From: Anastrepha obliqua
Lineage: Eukaryota > Arthropoda > Insecta > Diptera > Tephritidae
Direction: 5' to 3'
Assembly (NCBI RefSeq): GCF_027943255.1
Contig: NC_072893.1
Location: 126,789,784-126,853,783 of the forward strand
Length of the DNA stretch: 64,000 nucleotides
The position numbers and the translations under genes were made by a program. The notes below the pieces were generated by a model. It had not been told where the DNA came from and searched no databases. It saw only the letters and a program-made list of their open reading frames with translations. This document shows positions 34,930 to 44,850 of the stretch, in pieces (the stretch's first letter is position 1; each line of letters begins with the position of its first letter).

Positions 34930-35135
34930 ATCATCCGCCATATTTGGTACGCCAATTTTGATAAACTAACTTCATATTAATAATTAGCGACCTCCTCCAT
35001 ACAAATTTTAATTCAAATCGGGTGATTATTTTCAAAACTCTTGCGTCTTGAATCCGCCTTATTGAAAAACCAAATCCAGAGTGATAATCAGCGGCCTCCA
35101 GAACTTCTATACGCGAAGTTTCATTAAAATTGAGA
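34930..35135. repeat. Ancient dispersed repeat, ATCCGCCAT...TAATCAGCGACCTC type
   Basis: ATCCGCCATATTTGG (34939), TAATTAGCGACCTCCTCC (34979), GAATCCGCCTTATTG (35050) and ATAATCAGCGGCCTCCAG (35084) form two tandem copies. A related pair lies at 42180-42530. I recall similar sequence as common in arthropod genomes; that is memory, not a search. Confidence 0.45.
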
Positions 35136-35450
35136 ACTTGGTTAATGTTTACATCACTTTTGAGGCGCTTCCGGCATAAAGTGCAGCGGTTTCGAATTAA
35201 ATGCTTTTAACATTGTTTTTGGAATAATAAACGTTTTTTATTCCATTTTTATAGGTATACAACTCCCAAAAACCAATACAGTTTTCTTTCTTAAGAATCC
35301 TAATTCATTGAATATAATTTAAAGCTGCTCAAGTATTTTATTATCTGTAAGTCCTCTTGTTCAGCCTCTGCGGGATGCATCCTTAACCTTTTCGCACACA
35401 GCATCCAAATGTGAGTGAAACTCTTGGGAGCTAACTAATGGTTTCGCTAT
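35136..35450. other. Non-coding stretch, no gene seen
   Basis: May include the lost 5' half of the transposase relic that follows, but no motif is readable. Confidence 0.3.
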
Positions 35451-35865
35451 CGCTATCGAGAGATCATTAACAATTTTTTATGGCCGGAATTGGATGGTAT
35501 TGATCTGGACAAAGTTTATTTTCAACAAGGCGGCGCTACGTGCCCCACAAGTAACGAAACCATTGATATTTTACGGGAAAAGTTTCCGGACCGTGTTATC
35601 TCTCGAAGAAGTGATCACAATTGGCCACCGAGGTCTTGTGATTTAACACCTTGTGCTTTTTTTTCTTTGAGGCCACATGAAAGAGAAGGTCTACGCTAAC
35701 AGCCCAGGGTCGAATCAAGAGCTCAAAGATGGAGTTCGTGAGGCTATCGAGCACATAGGGCAGCCACCACTTTGCAATTCGGTTATGGAAAATGTCATGA
35801 AAAGGATATTGTTCTGTAAGCGTGGTCGTGGCGGTCGTTTGCCTGATTTTATTTTTCACTATTCA
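35451..35865 (+). pseudogene. Transposase C-terminal half, IS630/Tc1-mariner superfamily, dead
   Basis: The frame from 35451 reads RYREIINNFLWPELDGIDLD, KVYFQQGGATCPTSNETI, REKFPDRVISRRSDHNWPPR and SCDLTPCAFF. After a frame shift near 35670 it continues KEKVYANSPGSNQELKDGVR and ends in a VIFHY-like C terminus near 35857. The catalytic Asp expected in QQDGA is Gly, and the Asp expected in TPCDFF is Ala, so two of the three catalytic acids are lost. It is related to the deleted element at 20366-20844. The C-terminal end abuts a SINE. Confidence 0.85.
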
Positions 35866-36056
35866 CCATTCCACAAATGGAGGAACCTACAGTTTCAAGC
35901 CGACTCCGAACGGCAGATATTTTTTTTTTATGAGAAACTTTTTCATCGCAGAAATACACTTCTTAATTTTGGTGTTTCATCGAGATTCGAACCTACGCTC
36001 TCTCTGTGAATTCCGGATGGTAGTCGCGCACCAAACCATTCGGCTACGGCGGCTGC
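35866..36056 (-). mobile_element. tRNA-derived SINE (minus strand, body shortened)
   Basis: On the minus strand it starts GGCAGCCGCCGTAGCCGAAT (A box region). It continues through AGCGTAGGTTCGAATCTCGA (B box) and GAAACACCAAAATTAAGAAG, and ends CTGCCGTTCGGAGTCGGCTT and CTCCATTTGTGGAA. It matches the SINE at 44520-44850. It lies immediately after the transposase relic, suggesting insertion into that older element. Confidence 0.85.
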
Positions 36057-36059
36057 CAA

Positions 36060-36550
36060 CTATTACCAGCATACCTTCCTCTTTATAATGAAATAACATC
36101 CGATTACTTATATATTAAAAAATAGCATTTTTCTTTGTATATATACAATATAATTATTAAAAATTTTCGTGACTTGATAAATCTCACCGATGGCACAATT
36201 TTTTTTTTAATATCTCGAATATCCCAGGTGAAGCCTTACACAAATCCACAAGGCTTTACACTTACGCAGGCATAAGACTATTTAGCTACTCATCCTTTAA
36301 GTCTTCCACATTCCTGGATATTAGATATTCTATGCTGAAATTATGTTTCTTGGTAGTGGCCTAGAGCCACCAAAATTTTCACGAGCAGATTTTCCACTTT
36401 TCTACTACTCAATGTTAAGCTTTCATCTTCACCTGCTTATCACCTTTCATTCAACAAAACTTCTACGACTGAAGCTTGCTCAGCTAAAGAGCTTCCACGA
36501 CTGCATCTAAAGTATATTCAAAATCTGATATTCAAATATTTATCTATCTA
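36060..36550. other. Non-coding stretch, no gene seen
   Basis: AT-rich. TATCTA repeats (36540-36552) lead into the Helitron start. Confidence 0.4.
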
Positions 36551-36850
36551 TCTATATATATAAAAATGAAATGATGTTCGTTTGTACGCATTTTTTTGGG
36601 CCGATACGAGGCCAATTTTATTCGTTCTTTTTTCATATTATAGGGATCCACTAGGGGAAGGTTTTTAGCAAAAAAAAATTTCTTTTAAATATTTTCTTCA
36701 TATAAAAAAAAGAAAAAATCAAAATATTGTACAAAACAAAACTTGCTCGATTCTTAGATTAAAGTAAGTTTCGAATCGACATTCATTTTATGTGTACAAC
36801 TTTTTTTGAATTTTTCGTTATTGTATACAGAAATTTCAAATGAATGAAAA

Positions 36851-37274
36851 TTTTTTTTTTTTTTATTTCTTCCATAAAATATTACACCTGTCGTTAGACA
36901 ATAAGTAATTTGATTTACAAAAAGATGGAATGAGAGTGATATTGAAGGGCCAATGCCCCCAAGCTCATTTAGAAGAAATATATACATATTATTTAAAAAC
37001 AAGTGGTTAACAAACAATGATATATACGATTAGTTGACAATAGATTACAAGGATTTTGCAAGATCTGTTGGTGTTTGACGGTTAAGCCGACTTTGGATAG
37101 ATTTTTCTTTATTTGGTAGTCTTCTCATCATAGGATTTGTATGCCTTAATAGTCTATTTATGTGTCTTCTGCTAGCGCTTTGTATTGTTTCATCAATAGT
37201 ATCGATGTCAAGGTCGCGATGAATATCTGCGTTAGGTATGTATCAAGGTGCATTAGTTAAGGTCCTAAGTATTT
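36851..37274 (-). mobile_element. Jockey-type LINE 3' fragment nested in Helitron copy 1
   Basis: On the minus strand the coding end (37274-37045) reads ILRTLTNAP, YIPNADIHRDLDIDTIDETI and NRLLRHTNPMMRRLPNKEKS, stopping at 37045-37047. It ends in AATAAA plus a poly-A of about 14 bases (the T run at 36851). ATGAAAA flanks it on both sides (36844-36850 and 37275-37281), a short target duplication. It resembles the end of the LINE at 26453-27732 but is a different family member. Confidence 0.85.
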
Positions 37275-37719
37275 ATGAAAATAATGTTTCAATTCAATTG
37301 AGCAATGCTTTCTTTGACCAATTCTATATGGAAATGAATGCGTTTGCAAACGATGTTTTCGGCTATGAACAAATGTTGGAATCGAATGGAAAAGGAAAGA
37401 AACGCGAAATGATAAAAAAAATTCTTGGAAAATTTAAAATGAATGTGCTTCATTGGAAAAATTCAAAGGTAATAAGAACATACACAAGATAAAGTTAGAA
37501 TTCGAATTTTTAGATTTATTTTGTTTATTTCTCATTTTTTCAGAAGTACACCACACAACAACTCATTCCAACTCTGATTTTGAAATCCTGTTGGAATTGG
37601 TGATCGATAATTTTGTTCTCATAATGGTCAATGGAAATTTGCGTGCATCAGACCCTGCATATTATTTACCATATCAACTTTTTATGGAACATATAGACCA
37701 AATGAACACAAAAAAATAA
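37238..37719 (+). CDS. Unknown open region inside Helitron copy 1 (possible captured sequence)
   Basis: Two overlapping frames follow the nested LINE (the first few codons of 37238-37492 lie in LINE sequence). The first has ENNVSIQLSNAFFDQFYMEM and FGYEQMLESNGKGKKREMIK, with a helical, Lys-rich end. The second (37453-37719) has HSNSDFEILLELVIDNFVLI and ASDPAYYLPYQLFMEH. GTAATAAG near 37471 and TTTTTTTCAG near 37543 look like splice sites around a ~75-bp AT-rich intron, but splicing at those exact sites does not keep the second frame. Both frames are also present in copy 2 with very few changes. I do not recognise the protein. It may be captured host coding sequence or a decayed piece of the Helitron. 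Confidence 0.35.
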
Positions 37720-37739
37720 TTTAGTTTTGTTTTGATTTT

Positions 37740-38550
37740 TTGCAACATTTTGGTTTTCAGTTAATACAATAAAAACCATACTGTTTTTTCGTGAACACAA
37801 AATTCTAAATTTATTACGTTGTTTGTTTAGAATTTTTTTAGAAAAAAAGTAAATTTTTTGGTTTTGAGGAAATTTGTTTATTGTTGCTATTTGTGAAAGA
37901 GTAGATATTTGTAAGTATTTGACTATAATCCTAAAAGTTAATGGAATACCACTATGACACATAGAAAATATTTTTTCAAAGGTGTGTTTTTCGAAAATTA
38001 CAAAAAAAATTGTTTTCAAAAATTTTGAAGAAATAAAGTAAAATAAAAAAATTTCGAAATCATGAAATTTTTTCAAAACCAAATTTTCCTCAAAAAGATA
38101 AAAGAAATTTCTTCGAAAAGGTGTTTTTCTAAAATTACAAAAAAAAAAATTTCAAAAATTTTAAACAAATAAAATAAAATAAAACTTTTTCAAGGGTATG
38201 AAATTTTTTCAAAACAAAATTTTCTGAAAACCAAACAAAATTAAAAAAAAAATGGTGTTTTCAAAGCATTTCATATTTCACTATTAAAGATAATACATTT
38301 TTTCGAGGGGGTGTTTTTCAAAGCGGAAAAAAATCTTTTTTAACAAATCAATTTAAACTTTTACAAAAGTATGAAATTTTTTCAAGAACAAAATTTTCTC
38401 AAAAACGTTAAATTAAAAAAAAATAGTTTTTTCAAAATATTTACAATAATTTTCAGTAATTAACTGAGAAGAAATTTGTTAGAGCGAAGTGTTTTTCAAA
38501 ACTTCAAAAAACAGTTTTTAACAAAAAAAAAATAAACCTTTTTTCAAAAA
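37740..38550. repeat. A/T-rich internal tandem repeats of Helitron copy 1
   Basis: Units of about 130-170 bp recur with AGGTGTTTTTCNAAAATTAC, ATGAAATTTTTTCAA, and ACAAAATTTTCTCAAAAACG near 37980, 38118, 38260, 38305 and 38490. The minus frame at 37666-38082 is an artefact of this composition. Confidence 0.65.
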
Positions 38551-38558
38551 CAACAGGA

Positions 38559-39314
38559 ATGATAACATTGCCTAACAATTTCTGCACTTTTGCACAGTCT
38601 AAAGAGGCATTGATACAGAGTGTATTTCCAAACATAGTTCAACATTACAAAAACCATGATTGACTCAGCGAAAGAGCAATTTTAGCCGGGGAAAATAAGG
38701 ACGTCAATGATATAAATTCAGCTATTTTAGATCAAATACCTGGTGACATAGTTGCGTATAAGTCAATGGACACTATTACTGATCAAGATGAGGTCGTAAA
38801 TTATCCAACTGAATTCTTAAACTCACTCGATTTGCCAGGCTTACCACCTCATAATTTACGATTAAAAATTGGAGCACCGATTATTATGCTGCACAATAGT
38901 AATGTGCCCCGACTTTGCAACGGTACCAGACTCGCTGTGAAGAAGCTAATGGGTAACGTTATGGAAGCAACAATTTTGAAAGGGAAGTACAAAGGAGAAG
39001 ACATTTTGATACCCTGAATTCCACTGATTCCGGCGGATTTACCATTCGATTTCAAACGTTTGCAGTTCCCTATTCGCCTTGCCTTCGCTATGAGAATTAA
39101 TAAGGCGCAAGGACAGTCTCTACAAATGTGCGGTATTAATTTAAAATACCCAATTTTTTCTCATGGACAATTGTATGTAGCTTGCTCACGAGTTGGCAAA
39201 CCATCGTCATTATTCACGCGAAAGATGAAAAAACCAAAAACGTTGTCTACCAAAAAGTGTTACAATAAAGTTCGAATGAAATTGTATCAAAGAATTTGCT
39301 TTGTTTCGTATTAA
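38559..39314 (+). pseudogene. Helitron Pif1-like helicase, C-terminal part, two stops
   Basis: The C-terminal end of the Rep-helicase protein that drives rolling-circle transposition. One frame from 38559 to 39314 contains two TGA codons: 38661-38663 (expected Trp in NHDWLSE) and 39015-39017 (expected Arg in IPRIPLIP). Recognisable pieces are [54 protein letters not shown] (Pif1 motif V-like) and [17 protein letters not shown] (motif VI-like). CAACAG just before the start is acceptor-like. Both stops are shared with copy 2. Confidence 0.93.
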
Positions 39315-39377
39315 TTTTATTCTCTTTCAGCAAATCATTGAATTTATCGTCTAGCGAACCGGGCGAGGGTACGCTAG

Positions 39378-42170
39378 TTTTCTTTAAAAATTCAAGCACA
39401 TTCTAATATTTTCAGCAACGCAAACTTTCATTTCAATCGTTGCTTATCGCTACGTATGTTTGCTTGTTGTCTTTGCCTTTGGGTGCACAAAAAAGCTGCT
39501 ACATTCATATTCATATTCCCATCGTGTGCTTAAAGGGAACAAAGAACTCTTTCCCAAATCTCAAATAGCGCAAATAAAATGGTAAAATATTTAAGCTGTT
39601 TTCTAATGCGGATCCTTCCATGTCTCCTGGTAATGACTAAAGAGAATTTCACTGTTGCTAATGTGAGTATAATATTACATATCCATATGTATATGTGTGT
39701 GTGTGTGCTCATATGTTTGCGCAAGGCACGCTGCAATTCCTTGTTTGCATTCATTTAGTTTGTCGGCACTAATCCTTTCCTATGACATGTCATGTCATTT
39801 AGAGTGAATGGAGAGAGCGCGAAAGGATAAACATTTGCTTTGGGATTTATTTTTTATGTTTTTTCTATTTTTTTGTTTTCATTTTTCGCTTATGTAATTC
39901 AACTATATTTATCATCCGCTTAAGCATAAATAACCAGTGCTGCTCTCTTCCTTTCTTTTTTCCTAACATTTTTGTTGCTTTAGCTACAATTTTGCACTAA
40001 GCCTTGGCTATCCGTTATGTTGGTGCGCTGTCTCACTCACATTTGCGCGCGCTTTAATTGCTTGTTTAATTGCGTGAAATGCTGGCGTTGTGCTAAGTTA
40101 GCGGAAAGGCTGCGCTGTGGTGGGACAGAAAAGGTATGCGGATAGATAACCAGCTGGGAATTGAGGGAGAAGATGAAACATTTTGTGGGAGCTGCAGGCC
40201 TTTACTGATTGACAGAGAGCGTACATAAAAAGGCTGAAAGAATTTAAACAAAATAATGGCATTTTTTTTAGAACTAAATGGTGTCAAGTGTCAAGCTAAA
40301 CTTTGCAAGTAATTTTATATTTATATTGGACGATGTAGGGAGCTTTGGATATTCTATGCTAGATGTCTTTACTCAGCTATATCGCATGACACATACATAG
40401 AAGAGAGTCTTATTTTACGTAAAGTCCAATGTGACATTAAGCTTCAAAAAATGTTCGTTCGCTGTTATGTGTTCGAGCGTTCCGAAGTGGTGGTAGAAAA
40501 TGTCACTGTCGCTGGAGTGGTCACACACACCGCAAACTCGTGAATTGTAAAACAGGCGCTGCGTTGGAGTCCCCAGGGTTTTAGAAGACGCTGGGGTGCA
40601 CACTTGGCGCAGAATCATTGATAGAGAACTCGGCGCTGCAAACTGCAATGGCATTTGCGACACCCAACAGAGTGATATTTAGATCTATTGTACAGGCGCT
40701 ATGCTCCACGAGGCTACCATGCGAGCAGTAAGTAAGGAAGAGAAACTGTCGAAAATGCCAATAAGGAAATGGAAATCATTAAAATAATGGAGTTGAATTA
40801 GTAAGAAAGCGTTTATTAATTTGCAATGAAACTATACATTAGGCAAGAACCATTTTCATTAAGTTGGTCTCACGAAAAAGCTCGATGGCATTCTTTATGA
40901 GGTTTGCGCATCGACCTCATGGTCATTTGTAGCCTGCTCGATGCCATACGAGTAGAAGCAAAATAATCTTTAACAATCAAATTATCGAGATAGGCGACGG
41001 AAAGCGAAGGAGTTGCACTAAATTAACGCGCAGGGCTTGTTGAGATGATGACACACGCAAATTGGCTAGATTTAGCAATAGCTGAATATTGCCGCAGCCC
41101 TTTGTTGCTTATGAAAATGTTTAAAAATACCTCGTTAACTTACTTGGCTCAAAAGGGGAAAAATGTTTTTGTTTTGTAAAGCATTCACGAATTGCTTGAA
41201 AGTGTGGCAATTATTTTTAACAATCAATAGCGATTATTTTGAGCTCATTTCTTTATAACATTTTAGTATAAGAAACGTGCATGCTTTATTAAAAAAAATC
41301 CGGTTTCATAGGTACGGAAAAAAGATAACAGAAATACTTCATTCTTGTGTATTGTTTGCACCTTTAAGCCAACTCAGTTGCTGTTGCGTAACTTTCAACG
41401 CCAATGTGGATGCACCCACACAAAAGCTTTATTTTAGTTATTTTTGTTACAAGCCAAGCAATTGCTATCTATTTATTTTGCTGTTATTGTCATTGCTTTC
41501 ATTGCTTGTTGTTGCTACGCACGTTTCGAATGGCCGGCAGACTCAGCGGAAATCACATAAATGTTTAGAGAATTAAATGCAATGTGAGCAAACAAACCTA
41601 AGCAACGATAAGCAAAGCAATCAAAGTAAATAGAATTAACGAACAGAGCAATTTGGGGGAGAGGGAGTGTGTGTTTTTCTAGGTTTTCTTCTTTTTTCGT
41701 CAGTTTTTGCTATACTACGATTTTCAATTTTTTCGTTGTTTGTTGAACTTCTTTTTTGGCATTCAATTTCTGGATTCTTCAGTAGTTTTTTATGGCTTTC
41801 ATAAGCCAAAACTATTTCTTCATGTCGAACACTGTACGGTGGTTTAAAATGCAAAAGGCTGGCCCATGGTCCCAAAGTGAAGTTTTTTCGTTGAACTTTT
41901 ATTGAACTTTTTGTTCGAAGAGTTGGAGTGTCGTCCTTAGCGACGTGTGATACCGTCGGTTGGCGAAAGTTGTGATTGCCTTTATTTTTATTTTTGCCTT
42001 TCATTTCAGAGTTCTCTGAAGTGTTCGTTTATGATTTTGGAAGGGATGCATTTATTAGTTGGTTTGTGTAATAAGAAATTTTGTGTGAGGAAATTAGCTC
42101 GATGCAAAGTCTACAAGCTTTTTAGAAGAATACATTTTTTTTTAAATTCATTTACTATATTGAATTTGAA
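39378..42170. other. Non-coding stretch, no gene supported
   Basis: Contains TG repeats near 39690-39705 and unassigned GC-richer sequence at 40390-40730 that may be an old element. The 122-codon minus frame at 41636-42004 is Lys-rich, with a less biased middle (FTLGPWASLLHFKPPYSVRH). I recognise no family and its length is within chance for this composition. Confidence 0.3.
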
Positions 42171-42179
42171 TAAAATAGT

Positions 42180-42530
42180 TTTTTCAAAATTCATCCGCCA
42201 TTGTGACTTTCAAAGATCTAAGCTCAGCGTTCTATTCAATGACCTTCAAAAAGCACTTTAAAAACATAAATTCAGCGTCGTAGTCAGTGCCCTTCAAAAG
42301 GTAAATGTGTACAATTTCAAAAATATTGAAAAATCTCTTTCGAAAATTGCTAGATATTCTAATATATGGATATTCCAAAATTTAAAAATTTGTTTTTGAA
42401 AACGGTTTGGCATTTGGAATCCGCCATTTTGAATTCCTAAAATCTAAATTCAACAATGTAATCAGTAGCTTTCAAAAATTCAGTATTGCAATTAATGACT
42501 TTCAAAAAGTAAGTTAATAAAATATCTAAT
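42180..42530. repeat. Second locus of the ATCCGCCAT-type ancient repeat
   Basis: ATCCGCCATTGTGACTTTCA (42192), TCAGCGTCGTAGTCAGTGCC (42271), ATCCGCCATTTTGAATTCCT (42419) and CAACAATGTAATCAGTAGC (42451) show two diverged copies, with CTTCAAAAA endings. Related to 34930-35135. Confidence 0.5.
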
Positions 42531-43928
42531 TTAATTGATAATTTTCATTAAAGTACGTAATATACCTTAATGCTTTCTTTAAATGGCATTTGTGCTGCGA
42601 ATTAGCGAAAGAGTTGCCTCATTTTTTTCTGCTTAGTTAAAAATATGTCTTTGCCGGCAATTATGTTTTCTTTAATGCCTTAATAAGAATTCACATACTC
42701 CTTACTAGCATCAAAAAACTTCATCTATGCCCTCAAAAACTAAAAATGAATGTACATTAAAAATTTTGGCCCACTTCTCTCGAATTTGAAACCACTGTGC
42801 GACCACCCTTTGTCCGTTATTATTATTATTATCGCATTTGCGCTCTCCACTACTCACGTTCCACTTCATTATTGTTTACTTGTGTCTATTTTCTTGTTGT
42901 ATAATGTGGCCATTAAGCGTTATTATGCCGCTACGTTGTGATGCCGGTCGTCGGCCGTTGTGTAGCGAAAGTTGAAAAAGGACACATGGGCGTATGAGTA
43001 ACTTTTACTTTTGGTTGATTTTTTTATTTATCCACACGTATGTGTATTGTGCATGGTAGTTGGCCAGCTATGTGATGCTTGTAAACATGACCCATTCGGT
43101 TGGCTTTAAATAAACTAATTTTATTGGTTTTTTGTTGCGAATTGTGGGCACATATATTTGCTCACTTAAATTACGGAATTGTATTTATTATTTTATGTTG
43201 ATTTAATTACGCTTAATTTTATTTTAATGAAAATATACAGTTGTAGCTTAATTTTTGCGCTTTTGTTTGCTTACGCAAGCGATAATTAAAATTTATGCCA
43301 CATGTGGCCCTTGATAAGCATTAATGAGGCAGAAAAATGATAGTAACTGCGTTTTAATAAGTGGCTGTTGTTTTATAATATGTCAATTAAATTTGCAATG
43401 TGTATGAAAACATTTTTTTAAAAATGTATAAAAAATAAAAATTCGAATAAAAAAAGTTCAATTTTAAATATAAAATTGAAAAAGGAGTAAAATACAAATT
43501 ATCTTTTTAATTGCTAAAAAAGTGAAATCATAAATCACTTATATCTGCATTTAGTGACAATTAAAACGCTTTTATTGCAAGTCTAATTCAATCTGCAACA
43601 AAACTACTTTTGTTTTAATTTAAGAGATGAAAAATCCTTTCTTTACTAATTGAAAAAAAAAAAAAAATCATGATGGGAAATTTTATCTTGAATCAATTAA
43701 AAGACAAATAAAATTAAAAATTTTAGCTAGATTAAAATCAAAATTTAAATTTATAACTAAGTTTTTCTCATTTTTTAATTGTTTTTTTTTTAATTAAATT
43801 AAATTTAAATAAATTAAATTCAACTTAAAAAAGAATAAAATTAAATTAAATTTAAAAAAGAATAAAAGTAAATTATTTTAATTTCATTAACTTAATTTAA
43901 TTTTATGCTTTTTAAATTAAAATTAATT
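42531..43928. other. AT-rich non-coding stretch
   Basis: 43380-43920 consists largely of AAATTAAATT/AAATAAAA low-complexity sequence. No gene seen. Confidence 0.5.
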
Positions 43929-44378
43929 GCCAAGTGGTAAAATTGGAGCATATATATTAATAAAATTCTGGCGGCGGTTGGATAGACTATTTTCCCTAAA
44001 GTTATCGAAAGAAATAGGTATTAAATATTTTTTCACGGTTTTATGTAAAAAATTGGTTTTCCCAAGAACTCAAATATATAAAATTAAATTAAAACTAAAC
44101 TAAAATTAAAATTTTAAATTAAAAGAAGTTTATTCAAAAAATAATTATATCTTCGAGTGTTTGGTGAAGTCACTTTTAAAATTTAATTTAAAAAAGAATA
44201 AAATAAAATAAAATAAATTCAAATTTAATTTAAATTGCTTTGAGAGCTTGGTATATCCAATGTTTCACTTAAACCGTCTAAAAATATTTAATATTTCTTT
44301 CTTTCGAAAACTTAGGGGAAAAAGTCTATCCAACAGGCGCCACAATTTTATATTATTCAAAAATTTCACCACTTGGCC
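43929..44378. mobile_element. Foldback/MITE-like element with ~150-bp inverted arms
   Basis: The left arm starts GCCAAGTGGTAAAATT and contains TTGGATAGACTATTTTCCCT and ATCGAAAGAAATAGGTATTA. The complement of the right arm starts GGCCAAGTGGTGAAATT and contains TTGGATAGACTTTTTCCCCT and TTCGAAAGAAAGAAATATTA. Arms span about 43929-44085 and 44230-44378, around an A/T-rich centre. No coding capacity. No clear target duplication. Confidence 0.75.
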
Positions 44379-44519
44379 TATTTTATTATAAAAAAATTTG
44401 AGATCTAGAAATCTTATCGTCAGCAAATGATATAAAAAATAGCAAAATAAAAAGAACTTAAGAAATTCTATTAAAAGTTTTTGAATACAATTTTGAAAAA
44501 GTAATTATTTACGCTTTGG
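44379..44519. other. Short AT-rich spacer
   Basis: Nothing recognised between the foldback element and the SINE. Confidence 0.4.
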
Positions 44520-44850
44520 CGGCCGCCGTAGCCGAATGGGTTGGTATGTGATTACCAGTCGGAACTCACAGAGAGAACGTTGGTTCGAATCTCGGTGAAA
44601 CACCGAAATTAAAAAAAACATTTTCCTAATAGCGGTCGCCCCTCGGCAGGCAACGGCAAACCTCTGATTGTATTTATGCCATCGAAAAGCTCCTCCTTAA
44701 AATATCTGCCGTTCGGAGTCAGCTTGAAACTGTAGGTCCCTTCATTCGTGGAACAACATCAAGACGCACACCACGAAGGAGGAAGAGCTCGGCCAAACCC
44801 CCAAAAATGGTGTACACGCCAATTATATATATATATATATATATATATAA
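44520..44850 (+). mobile_element. Full-length tRNA-derived SINE with TA-repeat tail
   Basis: The head GGCGGCCGCCGTAGCCGAAT carries a pol III A box (TAGCCGAATGG), and GGTTCGAATCTC is the B box about 50 bases later. The body contains TTTTCCTAATAGCGGTCGCC, CTCGGCAGGCAACGGCAAAC, CTGCCGTTCGGAGTCAGCTT, CATTCGTGGAACAACATCAA, AGAGCTCGGCCAAACCCCCA and GTGTACACGCCAATTA. The tail is (TA)n at 44823-44848. The head is not a functional tRNA, since no acceptor stem closes. Three other pieces of this family lie in the window. Confidence 0.9.

Larger units (their letters stand above)
36551..39377 (+). mobile_element. Helitron copy 1, defective (2827 bp)
   Basis: It starts TCTATATATATAAAAATGAA and ends GGTACGCTAG, with A before the start and T after the end, the canonical A^T Helitron insertion with 5' TC and 3' CTRR. 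CTAGCG (39351-39356) and CGCTAG (39372-39377) with inner ACC/GGT form a terminal hairpin. Contents in order: 5' non-coding, an antisense LINE 3' end (36851-37274), an unknown open region (37238-37719), A/T-rich tandem repeats (37740-38550), and the C-terminal part of a Pif1-like helicase (38559-39314). The Rep (HUH) nuclease and most of the helicase are absent. Confidence 0.93.

Noticed and set aside
37666..38082. 138-codon minus frames in both Helitrons
   Set aside because: They lie in A/T-rich internal tandem repeats; composition is Phe/Ile/Lys bias only.
41636..42004. Lys-rich 122-codon minus frame
   Set aside because: Length is within chance for this base composition and no motif is recognised; left as an unproven possibility.
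44520..44600. tRNA gene
   Set aside because: A and B boxes are present but there is no closing acceptor stem, and the sequence continues into a SINE body with related copies elsewhere.
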